Assembly: GCF_018717645.1 (NCBI RefSeq)
Contig: NZ_JAFLHG010000007.1
Location: 124,001 to 188,000, forward strand
Length of the DNA: 64,000 nt
Direction of reading: 5' to 3'
From: Microbacterium flavum
Lineage (GTDB): Bacteria; Actinomycetota; Actinomycetes; Actinomycetales; Microbacteriaceae
Both the position numbers and the translations under genes were made by a program. The notes beneath the pieces were generated by a model. It made no database searches. It was not told the origin of the DNA and was given only the letters and a program-made list of their open reading frames with translations. Positions 19,258 through 27,689 of this stretch are shown here, piece by piece. Position 1 is the stretch's first letter. The number at the start of each line of letters is the position of its first letter.

Positions 19258-20180
19258 CAGCTCATCCCGGGCGATTCGCAGTAGGTTCCGCCCGCGCCGT
19301 CCTCGTAGCAGACCGGTTCGGTGCCCTCGGTCGTGCCGGGCACGAACTGGCGCACGGTCTCACCTTCCTCGAGGCCCCCGGTGATCTCGACGGAGGTCCC
19401 GTCGGTGAGTCCGAGCTGCACGCTGCGCTCTTCGGTCGCACCGTCCGCGTCGACCCAGACCGTGCCCGTCCCCGCGCCCCCCGTGACGGCGGTCGTCGGC
19501 ACGACGAGGACGTCGGTGGCGGTGCCGACCTGGACGGCGAGGCTGGCCTTGAGCCCCGCGAACACCTGCTGATCGCCCGGGACGGCGCAGATCATGCTCG
19601 TCGTGCCGTCCTCGGCGACCTGCACGCGCAGGCCCGTGCAGGTGAAGGGTGCAGGCCCGCCCTGGATCGTCACCTGCGCTTCGGTGGGAGCCCCGACCAG
19701 GCGGTAGAGCTGCACGGGATCGACCTTCCCGACGACGTGGAAGCGCGCAGGCGTGAGCTTCGCGACCTCCGCGCCGAGGGAGACGGACTGGCCCGCGACG
19801 AGTTCGAACGAGGTGAGATCCCCCGCCTCGGGCGCGGTGACGTCGATCCGTCGGTTCGTCTCCACCTGCTTCACCGTGAAGAGGATCTGTCCAGCGGCGA
19901 CGCTCTGCCCGGCGCCCACGGCGACCTCGGTGATCGTGCCCTCGACCTGGGCGCGTACGGTGATCGCGTCGTCACGCGCGATCGTGCCGTCCACGGTGAG
20001 CGCGGAGGTGATGCTCCCGCGTTCCACCGCCACGACCGGCGTGGTCACGCCACCACCCGGGACGAGCGTCGCGGCATCCGTTCGGTCGGGGAAGAAGGCG
20101 AGCTTCACGAGCGCGGCCGCGACGGCGGCGCACACGATGAGAAGCAGCAGGGGGAAGATCCAGCGGCGCCAGACGAGCAT
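19254..20180 (-). CDS. membrane-fusion/adaptor protein of the ABC exporter
   Basis: 308-residue HlyD/MacA-like adaptor. An N-terminal signal anchor (about residues 6-28) is followed by a barrel-sandwich segment: G-S-I-T-S-A-L-T-V-D-G-T-I, then V-A-A-G-Q-I-L-F-T-V-K. Beta-barrel and membrane-proximal segments follow, with L-V-V-P-T-T-A-V and E-I-T-G-G-L-E-E-G-E-T-V near the end. Compared with Gram-negative MacA it lacks a long coiled-coil hairpin, as expected in a bacterium without an outer membrane. The C-terminus carries two cysteines (V-C-Y-E-D and T-Y-C-E-S). The ATG is preceded by GAGGAGA. It is the first gene of a three-gene operon. Confidence 0.85.
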   Translation of the reverse strand: MLVWRRWIFPLLLLIVCAAVAAALVKLAFFPDRTDAATLVPGGGVTTPVVAVERGSITSALTVDGTIARDDAITVRAQVEGTITEVAVGAGQSVAAGQILFTVKQVETNRRIDVTAPEAGDLTSFELVAGQSVSLGAEVAKLTPARFHVVGKVDPVQLYRLVGAPTEAQVTIQGGPAPFTCTGLRVQVAEDGTTSMICAVPGDQQVFAGLKASLAVQVGTATDVLVVPTTAVTGGAGTGTVWVDADGATEERSVQLGLTDGTSVEITGGLEEGETVRQFVPGTTEGTEPVCYEDGAGGTYCESPGMSW

Positions 20181-20294
20181 CGGTTCTCCTCGGGGGTGGG
20201 GCGTCTGAGTCGAACCTAGGGGATGCCCCCGGCTCGAGACGTCATCCCCGAGGATGATCGTGGGCTGCGCTCGCCAGCGGAATCGGAAGAAGCG

Positions 20295-20335
20295 AACGGG
20301 GTCGGATAGGGCGCGCCGAGGCATCCGATTCCGTT
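20295..20335 (-). terminator. possible terminator after the coiled-coil protein gene
   Basis: AACGGGGTCGGAT and ATCCGATTCCGTT can form a 13-base-pair RNA stem with two G-U type pairs and a 15-base loop. It sits about 40 bases after the stop of the minus-strand gene at 20373. Confidence 0.45.
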
Positions 20336-20372
20336 CCCGATCTCCGATTCGGGGTCGGCGCGGTTCGCGATC

Positions 20373-21701
20373 TCAGTCGAAGATGCCGTCGAGGATCGAG
20401 CCGATGACGAGCCCTCCGAGGATGCCGCTGGCGAGGTCGCCTCCGCCGCCGCGGCGTCCGCCGCCGCCCTGCCCGGGCCCGCCCCAGCCGCCGTCGTTCG
20501 GACGGGACGAGTCGATGTCGCGCTGCGCGAGCTGCAACGCCTCGGCGGCCAGCTGGCCGCAGCGCCGCGCGTCGGCGAGGGCCTGCTCGCGGTCGTCCTC
20601 GGGGATCGGTGTCGCGGCGAGGGCGCCGAGGTCCACCCGCAGGCGCTCCGCCTCGGCGAGCCGCGTGCGGGCGTCGGCGCCTATCCAGCCGCGATGGCCG
20701 GAGATGACGCTGCGCGCGACCCCGAGCTGGCGGTCTGCGTCGTCGATCGCATGGCGCACGTGCGCCTCGGGCGGCACGGGCCGCGCCGCCCGTTCGCGCG
20801 CCTTCGCCACGGCGGCATCCAGCGCCCCGTTGGCGGCGCGCAGCCGGGTGAGCTCTGTGAACGGGTCGGGCTTGGCGCCGGCGGGGGTGAGGGAGTTCAC
20901 TGCCTCTTCGAGGACGGTCATCGCCTCGGCGACGGCGGGAACCGTGCGCAGGTCGCGCGCGGCGGCGATGTCCTCGCGGGAATCGTCGACGATGGCATCG
21001 CGCGTCGACTCCGCGCGCAGCGCCTCGACCTCGAAGGCGTCCACGGCGTCGAGGAGCATCGTCGCACGGCGGCCGGCCTCGATCGCCGTCTCGAGCGCCA
21101 GGTTCGCCTGCTCGCGCTGGCCGCTCTCGCGCCGGGCCGTGGAGATCTCCGCGCCGTGCACGGCGAAGTCGAGCAGCTGGGCCGCCTCGCGGGGATTGCC
21201 CGCGACCTTGTTCATGGCGTCCCGGGCGTAACGCTCGGACAGGCGGGCGACCGCGGACTCGATGCGCGGGATCCGCTCGCGATCGCGGTCCACCTGCGCG
21301 CGGATGCCCTCGATGATCTCGGGTGCTCGGCGCGCCCGCTCGACGGGCCCGGCGAGGGCCTGCAGCCGGTCGTCGAGGAGGTCCTGCGCCCAGTCGCACA
21401 GCTGGATGATGCGCGCGTTGCGGGTGCGGGCCTCCTCCGGAGTGTCGGGGATCTCGTCGTGGTTGAGCTGGTTGAGCTGGAACGCCTCGCGCAGGTGCGT
21501 GCGGACCGCGGTGAGAGCGTCCCGCAGCTCGCGCGTCGCGTCAGCGCCGAGCTCGATCTCGGCGAAGGCGAGCTCGTCGGTCGTCGTGCGCAGCCGCTCG
21601 TCGGCGGAGACCAGGGCGGCATCGGCGCGGCGTCCGAGCTCCGCATCCTGTGCGGCGAGCTGCTCGCGTTCCTTCTTCCGTACGCCCCAGAAACCGGCCA
21701 T
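20373..21701 (-). CDS. coiled-coil protein with a Gly-rich hydrophobic tail (TPM-protein C-terminal-like)
   Basis: 442-residue protein that is nearly all charged alpha-helix, with Ala/Glu/Arg heptad-like runs from residue 5 to about 395. It then switches to a glycine-rich stretch (about 398-420). The end is a short hydrophobic tail, L-A-S-G-I-L-G-G-L-V-I-G-S-I-L-D-G-I-F-D. This layout matches the C-terminal part of actinobacterial TPM-domain proteins, but the TPM domain and signal peptide are missing. It may be a membrane-associating scaffold. I see no catalytic residues. The start is an ATG with a TAGGAT -10 box at leaderless spacing. It is divergent from secA. Confidence 0.6.
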   Translation of the reverse strand: MAGFWGVRKKEREQLAAQDAELGRRADAALVSADERLRTTTDELAFAEIELGADATRELRDALTAVRTHLREAFQLNQLNHDEIPDTPEEARTRNARIIQLCDWAQDLLDDRLQALAGPVERARRAPEIIEGIRAQVDRDRERIPRIESAVARLSERYARDAMNKVAGNPREAAQLLDFAVHGAEISTARRESGQREQANLALETAIEAGRRATMLLDAVDAFEVEALRAESTRDAIVDDSREDIAAARDLRTVPAVAEAMTVLEEAVNSLTPAGAKPDPFTELTRLRAANGALDAAVAKARERAARPVPPEAHVRHAIDDADRQLGVARSVISGHRGWIGADARTRLAEAERLRVDLGALAATPIPEDDREQALADARRCGQLAAEALQLAQRDIDSSRPNDGGWGGPGQGGGGRRGGGGDLASGILGGLVIGSILDGIFD

Positions 21702-21707
21702 GCGTCG

Positions 21708-21713
21708 ATCCTA
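21708..21713 (-). promoter_or_regulatory. -10 box of the coiled-coil protein gene, leaderless spacing
   Basis: TAGGAT on the minus strand ends 6 bases before the ATG at 21701. Confidence 0.5.
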
Positions 21714-21766
21714 TGCGGCGCCCGAGCGGAGGCGGCGGGCGCGCGGACGGGTGCACAGGCGATTCA

Positions 21767-21803
21767 AGGTCACAGACGATACGAGGTCACAGGCAGGTAA
21801 CAT
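21767..21803 (+). promoter_or_regulatory. secA promoter with GGTCACAG direct repeats
   Basis: AGGTCACAG occurs at 21767-21775 and 21784-21792, exactly 17 bases apart. A related GGTAACA at 21796-21802 overlaps the -10 box TAACAT (21798-21803). Direct repeats of GTCACA-like sequence are the described MtrA-box style in mycobacteria, so this may be an MtrA site. No -35 hexamer is evident, which fits an activated promoter. Confidence 0.55.
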
Positions 21804-21881
21804 GGGCGGTTGTGCTGTGCCTCCCGCGCGCGGCGCCGGGCGGCCGTGGCGTCGCCTGCATCCGACAGATGGAGATCCTCC

Positions 21882-24698
21882 GTGGCCAACCCTCTCGAGA
21901 AACTGCTCCGTGCCGGCGAGGGACGCATCCTCCGCAGGCTCCAGCAGGTCGTGAAGGCGGTGAATGCGCTCGAAGAGGACTACGCGCAGCTCACCGATGA
22001 GGAGCTGCGCGGCGAGACCGCCGAACTGCGCGCACGCCACGAGGCGGGGGAGTCGCTCGACAAGCTCATGCCGGAGGCGTTCGCCGCCGTCCGCGAGGCA
22101 GCCAAGCGCACCCTCGGCCAGCGTCCGTACGACGTGCAGATCATGGGCGGCGCCGCCCTGCACCTCGGGAACATCGCCGAGATGAAGACCGGTGAGGGCA
22201 AGACCCTGACGGCGACCTTCGCCGTCTACCTCAACGCGATCGCCGCGCAGGGCGTCCACGTCATCACGGTCAACGACTTCCTCGCGTCGTACCAGTCCGA
22301 GCTCATGGGCCGCGTCTACCGCGCCCTCGGGATGACGACGGGCACCATCATCGCCGGCCAGACCCCCGAGGTGCGCCGCGAGCAGTACAGCGCCGACATC
22401 ACCTACGGCACGAACAACGAGTTCGGCTTCGACTACCTCCGCGACAACATGGCCTGGCAGAAGCAGGATCTCGTCCAGCGGGGCCACTACTTCGCCATCG
22501 TCGACGAGGTTGACTCCATCCTCATCGACGAGGCCCGCACGCCGCTGATCATCTCCGGTCCCTCCTCCGGCGAGGCGAACCGGTGGTTCGTCGAGTTCGC
22601 GAAGATCGCCAAGACCCTCGAGGCGGGCGTCGATTACGAGGTCGACGAGAAGAAGCGCACGATCGGCGTCCTCGAGCCCGGCATCGAGAAGGTCGAGGAC
22701 TACCTCGGCATCGACAACCTGTACGAGTCGGCGAACACCCCGCTCATCTCGTTCCTCAACAACTCGATTAAGGCGCTCGCGCTCTTCAAGCGCGACACCG
22801 ACTACGTCGTGATGAACGACGAGGTCATGATCGTCGACGAGCACACCGGTCGCATCCTCGTCGGCCGCCGCTACAACGAAGGCATCCACCAGGCCATCGA
22901 GGCCAAGGAGGCGGTCCCGGTCAAGGCGGAGAACCAGACCCTCGCCACCGTCACGCTGCAGAACTACTTCCGCCTGTACGACAAGCTCGCCGGCATGACC
23001 GGTACCGCCGAGACCGAGGCGGCGGAGTTCATGTCGACCTACAAGCTCGGCGTCGTGCCGATCCCGACGAACAAGCCGATGATCCGCAAGGACCAGTCCG
23101 ACCTCGTCTACAAGAACGAGCAGGCGAAGTTCGCCCAGGTGGTCGAGGACATCGCCCGTCGCCATGAGGAGGGCCAGCCCGTCCTCGTGGGCACGGTCTC
23201 GGTCGAGAAGAGCGAGTACCTGTCCCGCCTGCTCGCCAAGAAGGGCATCAAGCACGAGGTGCTCAATGCGAAGAACCACGCGCGCGAGGCGGAGATCGTC
23301 GCGCGCGCGGGGCGTCTGGGCGCCGTCACGGTCGCCACCAACATGGCCGGTCGAGGCACGGACATCATGCTCGGCGGCAATGCCGAGTTCCTCGCGGTGC
23401 AGGAGGTCAAGGCGAAGGGGCTCGACCCCGTCGAGACCCCGGACGAGTACGACGCCGCCTGGACCGAGACCTACGCCGCCATGCGCGACGTCGTCGCCCA
23501 GGAGGCGACCAAGGTCGTGGAGGCGGGCGGTCTCTACGTGCTCGGCACCGAGCGGCACGAGTCGCGTCGCATCGACAACCAGCTCCGTGGCCGGTCCGGC
23601 CGTCAGGGCGACCCCGGCGAGAGCCGCTTCTATCTGTCGCTGACCGACGACCTCATGCGACTGTTCCAGTCCGGGGCCGCCGAGGCGATCCTGGCGCGGA
23701 CGAACTTCCCCGACGACGTCGCCATCGAGTCGACCATGGTCTCGCGTGCGATCAAGAGCGCGCAGAGCCAGGTCGAGTCGCGCAACGCCGAGATCCGCAA
23801 GAACGTCCTCAAGTACGACGACGTCCTGAACCGCCAGCGCGAGGCGATCTACGCCGACCGTCGGCACATGCTCGAGGGCGACGACCTCTCCAGCCGGGTC
23901 GACCACTTCATCGAGGACGCCATCGGCGCTGTCATCGACGACCACACCGGCTCCGGCCACACCGAGAGCTGGGACTTCGATGCGCTCTGGACCGAGCTGA
24001 AGACCCTCTACCCCGTGAGCGTCACGATCGACGAGGTCGTCGCAGAGAGCGGGAGCAAGGGGCGTGTCACCCCCGCGGTGCTCAAGCGCGAGATCCTCTC
24101 CGATGCGAAGATCGCCTATGCCGCGCGCGAGGAGAAGCTCGGGGCGCCGGCCATGCGCGAGCTCGAGCGTCGCGTCGTGCTGCAGGTGCTCGACCGTCGC
24201 TGGCGCGACCACCTCTACGAGATGGACTACCTCAAGGACGGCATCGGCCTGCGCGCCATGGCTCAGCGTGATCCGCTGATCGAGTACCAGCGCGAGGGCT
24301 ACCAGATGTTCCAGGCGATGATGGGGCAGATCAAGGAGGAGTCGGTCGGCTTCCTCTACAACCTCGACGTCGAGGTGCGCCAGCAGGGCGACGGCCAGGT
24401 CGCCGGTCAGGTCGACGCGAAGGGCCTGCAGGCGCCCCCGGTGGAGACGCAGAAGCTCCAGTACACGGCGCCCGGCGAGGGCGGCGACGTCGAAGTGCGC
24501 AACGACCGCGGCCAGGTGCAGCAGGCGGCGACGAACAAGCTGCGCCAGGCGGCGGATGCCGGGGCGGGCGCGCCCGCGGCATCCGGTTCCGCTCCCACCG
24601 CCCCACCGGCGCGAGGCGCGTTCGGCCAGCGGACGGACGGCGAGGCATCCTCGCCGCAGAACCGCGCCGACCGCCGCGCCGCCGGCAAGAAGAAGTAG
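21882..24698 (+). CDS. secA: preprotein translocase ATPase SecA (SecA1, housekeeping)
   Basis: 938-residue motor that drives proteins through SecYEG. Walker A reads M-K-T-G-E-G-K-T near residue 105, and Walker B includes [16 protein letters not shown] near 210. The second nucleotide-binding fold has N-M-A-G-R-G-T-D-I near 488 and [18 protein letters not shown] near 565. The helical scaffold follows, with [12 protein letters not shown]. The tail after about 835 is Ala/Gln/Pro-rich and ends in a basic [11 protein letters not shown]. There is no Cys-rich zinc motif, so SecB-type binding is not expected. The GTG at 21882 has GGAG at a 7-base spacing. Confidence 0.97.
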   Translation: MANPLEKLLRAGEGRILRRLQQVVKAVNALEEDYAQLTDEELRGETAELRARHEAGESLDKLMPEAFAAVREAAKRTLGQRPYDVQIMGGAALHLGNIAEMKTGEGKTLTATFAVYLNAIAAQGVHVITVNDFLASYQSELMGRVYRALGMTTGTIIAGQTPEVRREQYSADITYGTNNEFGFDYLRDNMAWQKQDLVQRGHYFAIVDEVDSILIDEARTPLIISGPSSGEANRWFVEFAKIAKTLEAGVDYEVDEKKRTIGVLEPGIEKVEDYLGIDNLYESANTPLISFLNNSIKALALFKRDTDYVVMNDEVMIVDEHTGRILVGRRYNEGIHQAIEAKEAVPVKAENQTLATVTLQNYFRLYDKLAGMTGTAETEAAEFMSTYKLGVVPIPTNKPMIRKDQSDLVYKNEQAKFAQVVEDIARRHEEGQPVLVGTVSVEKSEYLSRLLAKKGIKHEVLNAKNHAREAEIVARAGRLGAVTVATNMAGRGTDIMLGGNAEFLAVQEVKAKGLDPVETPDEYDAAWTETYAAMRDVVAQEATKVVEAGGLYVLGTERHESRRIDNQLRGRSGRQGDPGESRFYLSLTDDLMRLFQSGAAEAILARTNFPDDVAIESTMVSRAIKSAQSQVESRNAEIRKNVLKYDDVLNRQREAIYADRRHMLEGDDLSSRVDHFIEDAIGAVIDDHTGSGHTESWDFDALWTELKTLYPVSVTIDEVVAESGSKGRVTPAVLKREILSDAKIAYAAREEKLGAPAMRELERRVVLQVLDRRWRDHLYEMDYLKDGIGLRAMAQRDPLIEYQREGYQMFQAMMGQIKEESVGFLYNLDVEVRQQGDGQVAGQVDAKGLQAPPVETQKLQYTAPGEGGDVEVRNDRGQVQQAATNKLRQAADAGAGAPAASGSAPTAPPARGAFGQRTDGEASSPQNRADRRAAGKKK

Positions 24699-24756
24699 CC
24701 CGCACCCCCGCCGGGGCCGGGCCACCTGGTGGGGATTGGCTCGGAGGGCGCGGAGA

Positions 24757-24762
24757 TATCCT
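24757..24762 (+). promoter_or_regulatory. -10 box of the aminotransferase gene, leaderless spacing
   Basis: TATCCT ends 6 bases before the ATG at 24769, and no ribosome binding site lies between them. Confidence 0.5.
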
Positions 24763-24768
24763 GATCGG

Positions 24769-25992
24769 ATGACTCCGCGCATCCTCGACCAGTCGACCAA
24801 GCTCAAGGACGTCCTCTACGAGATCCGTGGGGCCGCCCTGGTCGAGGCCGACCGGCTGGAGGCCGACGGCCATCGCATCCTGAAGCTCAACACGGGCAAC
24901 CCCGCCATCTTCGGGTTCGAGGCGCCCTACCAGATCGTCCGCGACATGATCGAGGCCGTGCCGCACGCGCACGGGTACAGCGACAGCCGCGGGATCATGT
25001 CCGCCCGCCGCGCCGTGGTGTCCCGGTACGAGCAGACGCCGGGCTTCCCGCACGTGGACCCGGATGACGTCTACCTCGGCAACGGGGTGTCCGAGCTCAT
25101 CACGATGACGATGCAGGCGCTGCTCGACACCGGCGACGAGGTCCTCATCCCGGCTCCGGACTACCCGCTCTGGACGGCGATGACGAGCCTGGCCGGTGGC
25201 ACTCCCGTCCACTATCTCTGCGACGACACGGGCGGGTGGGAGCCGCAGCTGGACGACATCCGAGCGAAGATCACCGACCGCACGAAGGCGATCGTCGTCA
25301 TCAACCCCAACAATCCGACGGGCGCCGTCTACTCGCGCGAAGTGCTCCAGGGGATCGTCGAGATCGCCCGCGAGCACGAGCTGCTGCTCCTCTCGGACGA
25401 GATCTACGACCGCATCCTCTTCGACGACGCGGTGCACATCCCGCTCGCGACGCTCGCCCCCGACCTCCTGTGCCTCACGTTCAACGGGCTCTCCAAGACC
25501 TACCGCGTCGCGGGCTACCGCTCCGGCTGGATGGTGATCACCGGCCCGAAGGCCCACGCGGCGGGCTTCCTCCAGGGCATCCAGCTGCTGGCCTCGACCC
25601 GGCTGTGCCCGAATGTCCCCGCCCAGCACGCCGTGCAGGCAGCGCTGTCGGGAGTGCAGTCGATCGACGCGCTGATCGGTCCCTCCGGTCGGCTGCACGA
25701 GCAGCGGGATGCCGCGTGGCGCGGGCTCGAGGCGATCCCCGGCGTCTCGTGCCACAAGCCCGCGGGCGCCCTCTACGCGTTCCCCCGTCTGGACCCCGAG
25801 GTCCACGACATCCACGACGACGCCAAACTCGTCTACGACTTCCTCGTGGCCGAGCACGTGCTGCTCGTCCAGGGGACCGGATTCAACTGGCCGACCCCCG
25901 ACCACCTGCGGATCGTCACGCTCCCCGAAGCGCGTGTGCTCAGCGAGGCGATCGAGCGGCTCGGCAACTTCCTGGCGTCCTACCGTCAGTGA
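24769..25992 (+). CDS. class I PLP-dependent aminotransferase (AlaA/AlaT-like)
   Basis: 407-residue fold-type I aminotransferase that probably interconverts alanine and pyruvate with glutamate/2-oxoglutarate. Visible signatures are N-T-G-N-P-A-I-F-G-F near the N-terminus, G-Y-S-D-S-R-G-I near 65, I-N-P-N-N-P-T-G-A-V-Y near 183 and L-L-S-D-E-I-Y-D near 208. The PLP lysine is in N-G-L-S-K-T-Y-R-V-A-G-Y-R-S-G-W, near residue 245. The C-terminal R-I-V-T-L-P arginine binds the substrate carboxylate. The pattern matches the AlaA/AlaT-like subgroup that uses alanine. Valine or aspartate as donor cannot be excluded from sequence alone. Confidence 0.88.
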   Translation: MTPRILDQSTKLKDVLYEIRGAALVEADRLEADGHRILKLNTGNPAIFGFEAPYQIVRDMIEAVPHAHGYSDSRGIMSARRAVVSRYEQTPGFPHVDPDDVYLGNGVSELITMTMQALLDTGDEVLIPAPDYPLWTAMTSLAGGTPVHYLCDDTGGWEPQLDDIRAKITDRTKAIVVINPNNPTGAVYSREVLQGIVEIAREHELLLLSDEIYDRILFDDAVHIPLATLAPDLLCLTFNGLSKTYRVAGYRSGWMVITGPKAHAAGFLQGIQLLASTRLCPNVPAQHAVQAALSGVQSIDALIGPSGRLHEQRDAAWRGLEAIPGVSCHKPAGALYAFPRLDPEVHDIHDDAKLVYDFLVAEHVLLVQGTGFNWPTPDHLRIVTLPEARVLSEAIERLGNFLASYRQ

Positions 25993-25995
25993 CGG

Positions 25996-26013
25996 CGACC
26001 GCCGCCGCGGTCG
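25996..26013. terminator. possible convergent terminator
   Basis: CGACCGC and GCGGTCG with a CGCC loop lie between the stops of the aminotransferase and the Rv3235-like gene, which are only 30 bases apart. The stem is short, so this is tentative. Confidence 0.4.
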
Positions 26014-26022
26014 AAGCTCCGA

Positions 26023-26463
26023 TCAGAGAGCTGCGAGCGAGGTGGCCCGCCAGCGACCGTCCCAGCCCTCGAGCCGGATCGCGACCGCGCGCGTGCGCAT
26101 CGGGCCGGCGGTGATCACGACCCCTTCGACGATCCCGTCCGCCGGGGACGAGCTGCGGGTCGACACGATGCGGTACGCCGGGCGGGCCGGCGTCATCCCT
26201 CGCGCGCTGCGTGCCCGGGCGGAGAGGTTCGCGCGGGCGAGGAGGGCGCGGTAGGCGTCCTCGCCCAGCCAGCGTGCGAGCTGGTCGACCTCCCGCACTC
26301 CGGCGAGGACCTCCAGCACTCCGATCGTCAGGTTGGCCAGGAGCGGCTCGGGATCGGGGAGGTCGAGGGTGGGGGTCCGCTGCGGCGCGAAGTACTCGGC
26401 GACCTCCAGAGCCGACGATGCGCGCGTTCCGCGGCGCGCCGCGGCGGGGGGTGGGGGAGCCAT
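26023..26463 (-). CDS. Rv3235 family protein
   Basis: 146-residue protein. After a low-complexity Pro/Ala start it has a helix with L-T-I-G-V-L-E-V-L-A-G-V-R-E-V-D-Q-L-A-R-W-L (about 45-68), the central signature of the Rv3235 family. A beta-rich C-terminal half follows, with R-T-R-A-V-A-I-R-L-E-G-W-D-G-R-W-R-A-T. The family occurs in actinobacteria close to secA and is of unknown function. The ATG has a perfect AAGGAGG. The two-part fold (helix then strands ending W-x-R-W-x-A-T) resembles small ligand-binding or protein-binding domains, but no role can be assigned. Confidence 0.85.
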   Translation of the reverse strand: MAPPPPAAARRGTRASSALEVAEYFAPQRTPTLDLPDPEPLLANLTIGVLEVLAGVREVDQLARWLGEDAYRALLARANLSARARSARGMTPARPAYRIVSTRSSSPADGIVEGVVITAGPMRTRAVAIRLEGWDGRWRATSLAAL

Positions 26464-26597
26464 GGCGACCTCCTTCGTTCGGGCCGGGCCGGAGCCGGCG
26501 GGACGCCGACGGGACCGAGTACAGCACGCACGCCCGGGGCGTGGGATGAGAATGTCCTCACCTGTGGATAGTCCGCGCGACGGGCTCGCTCCCGTCA

Positions 26598-26603
26598 TAG
26601 CCT
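26598..26603 (+). promoter_or_regulatory. -10 box of the conserved gene at 26610, leaderless spacing
   Basis: TAGCCT ends 6 bases before the GTG at 26610. A near-consensus DnaA-box-like TGTGGATAG lies at 26563-26571. Confidence 0.5.
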
Positions 26604-26609
26604 CACGCC

Positions 26610-27278
26610 GTGCAGTGGGATCGCTTCTTCGAGGACCTGGAAGACCAGCTCGACTCCGAATGGGAGGCCGAGCGCGCCGCGCTGGACACGGAGGCCGAGC
26701 GCCTGCGCCTGTCCCGGGTGACGTTGCGCGAGCGGCTCGTCGCAGTGAGCCGCACGCCCCACGAGGTCTCTGCGCATCTCGTGGACGGGACCGTGCTGGT
26801 CGGCCACGTCGCCCGGGTGGGCGCGGACTGGTGCGCGGTGCTCTCCGATGCGAGAAGCGGCATCGCAGGGGCCGCGATGACGAACGGGACGGGCGGGACT
26901 CGACGCGCGCGCGGGGCGGACGGGCCGTCGCGTCAGGCATCCGTCGTCCCGCTGGCGGCTCTCGCGGGCATCGGGGCTGAGGCGGATGCCGTCCTCTCCA
27001 GCGTCCGCGACGCCGATCCGGGGTCGGCGCTCGGACAGCGCATGGGCCTGGGGTTCGTCCTGCGCGACCTCGTCCGCCGTCGGTCCGCCGTCACCGTGCA
27101 CCTTGCAGGCGGACGGACCCTGTCCGGCACGATCGACCGTGCCGGCGCCGATCACCTGGATCTCGCCCTCCACGAGCCGGGAGCGCCACGGCGGCAGGGC
27201 AACGTCACGGGCTACCGCGTGATCCCCTTCGGCGCCCTCATCCTCGTCCGCCTCGCCGACGCGTCCGACCTCGCCTGA
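26610..27278 (+). CDS. conserved actinobacterial protein of unknown function
   Basis: 222 residues that I cannot assign to a characterised family. The N-terminus is an acidic amphipathic helix (W-D-R-F-F-E-D-L-E-D-Q-L-D-S-E-W-E-A-E). Two similar beta-rich modules follow. The first contains V-S-A-H-L-V-D-G-T-V-L-V-G-H-V-A-R-V-G-A-D-W (about 53-74). The second contains V-T-V-H-L-A-G-G-R-T-L-S-G-T-I-D-R-A-G-A-D-H (about 165-186). The repeated G-T/G-R-x-L-x-G-x-I/V-x-x-x-G-x-D pattern is reminiscent of Sm-like folds. A Gly/Arg/Thr linker joins the two. No signal or membrane segment is present. It is convergent with a HTH gene. Confidence 0.65.
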   Translation: MQWDRFFEDLEDQLDSEWEAERAALDTEAERLRLSRVTLRERLVAVSRTPHEVSAHLVDGTVLVGHVARVGADWCAVLSDARSGIAGAAMTNGTGGTRRARGADGPSRQASVVPLAALAGIGAEADAVLSSVRDADPGSALGQRMGLGFVLRDLVRRRSAVTVHLAGGRTLSGTIDRAGADHLDLALHEPGAPRRQGNVTGYRVIPFGALILVRLADASDLA

Positions 27279-27290
27279 GACGCGGCCGGC

Positions 27291-27593
27291 TCACGGCCCG
27301 GGGCGACCGCCGCCGGCGCCTCGGCCCCACAGCTCGGGGAAGCTCGCGGCGTTCGATTCGCGCCACAGCGCCATCCGACGCGCCTCCTCGGCCTGGTCGT
27401 CCAGGTAGCCCTCGACGCTCGCGGATTCGATCCGCCAGCGACCGGGAGAGCCGACCTTCATGCCGCGCAGCCGCGCGTCGAGGACGAGCGCGACCACCTC
27501 GTCGACGGAGAGCTGGAGCATCTCCGCGACTTCCGCGGGCGTGAGAAGACGGTCGCCGGTGCTCCCCGGTTCGGGTGTGAGGGATTCGGGCAT
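27291..27593 (-). CDS. helix-turn-helix (excisionase/BldC-type) DNA-binding protein
   Basis: 100-residue protein. After a short Pro/Glu-rich start comes L-L-T-P-A-E-V-A-E-M-L-Q-L-S-V-D-E-V (about 16-33), then G-S-P-G-R-W-R-I-E-S-A-S-V-E-G-Y-L (about 50-66). This is the MerR-like winged-helix of excisionase and BldC-type proteins. A helical, acidic C-terminal tail of about 30 residues follows. It is not near any phage gene, so a chromosomal regulator or nucleoid-type role is more likely than excision. It is divergent from the SAF-domain gene, with a perfect DnaA-box-like site in the shared upstream region. Confidence 0.78.
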   Translation of the reverse strand: MPESLTPEPGSTGDRLLTPAEVAEMLQLSVDEVVALVLDARLRGMKVGSPGRWRIESASVEGYLDDQAEEARRMALWRESNAASFPELWGRGAGGGRPGP

Positions 27594-27642
27594 GAGGCAA
27601 TTATGGTCCGCGTCGATCGCGATTCCGTGCACGCCGACCGCC

Positions 27643-27651
27643 TGTGGATAA
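27643..27651 (-). other. perfect DnaA-box-like 9-mer
   Basis: TTATCCACA on the minus strand lies in the 96-base space between divergent genes. A one-mismatch copy is at 26563-26571. Two scattered sites do not make an origin. Confidence 0.4.
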
Positions 27652-27689
27652 CCCCGGCGCGCGCGGCGTCGGGCGGTCACGATGGGGTC

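Noticed and set aside
21810-21881. In-frame TTG at 21810, 7 bases after the TAACAT box, as a leaderless start of secA
   Set aside because: It would add a Cys/Arg/Ala-rich 24-residue extension. The GTG at 21882 has GGAG and gives the conserved SecA N-terminus.
27291-27593. Excisionase as a sign of a prophage or integrative element
   Set aside because: No integrase, attachment-site repeat or phage gene is nearby. BldC-like HTH proteins are common chromosomal genes.
26563-27651. Replication origin based on DnaA-like boxes
   Set aside because: Only two scattered boxes, one imperfect, with no AT-rich region and no dnaA or dnaN nearby.
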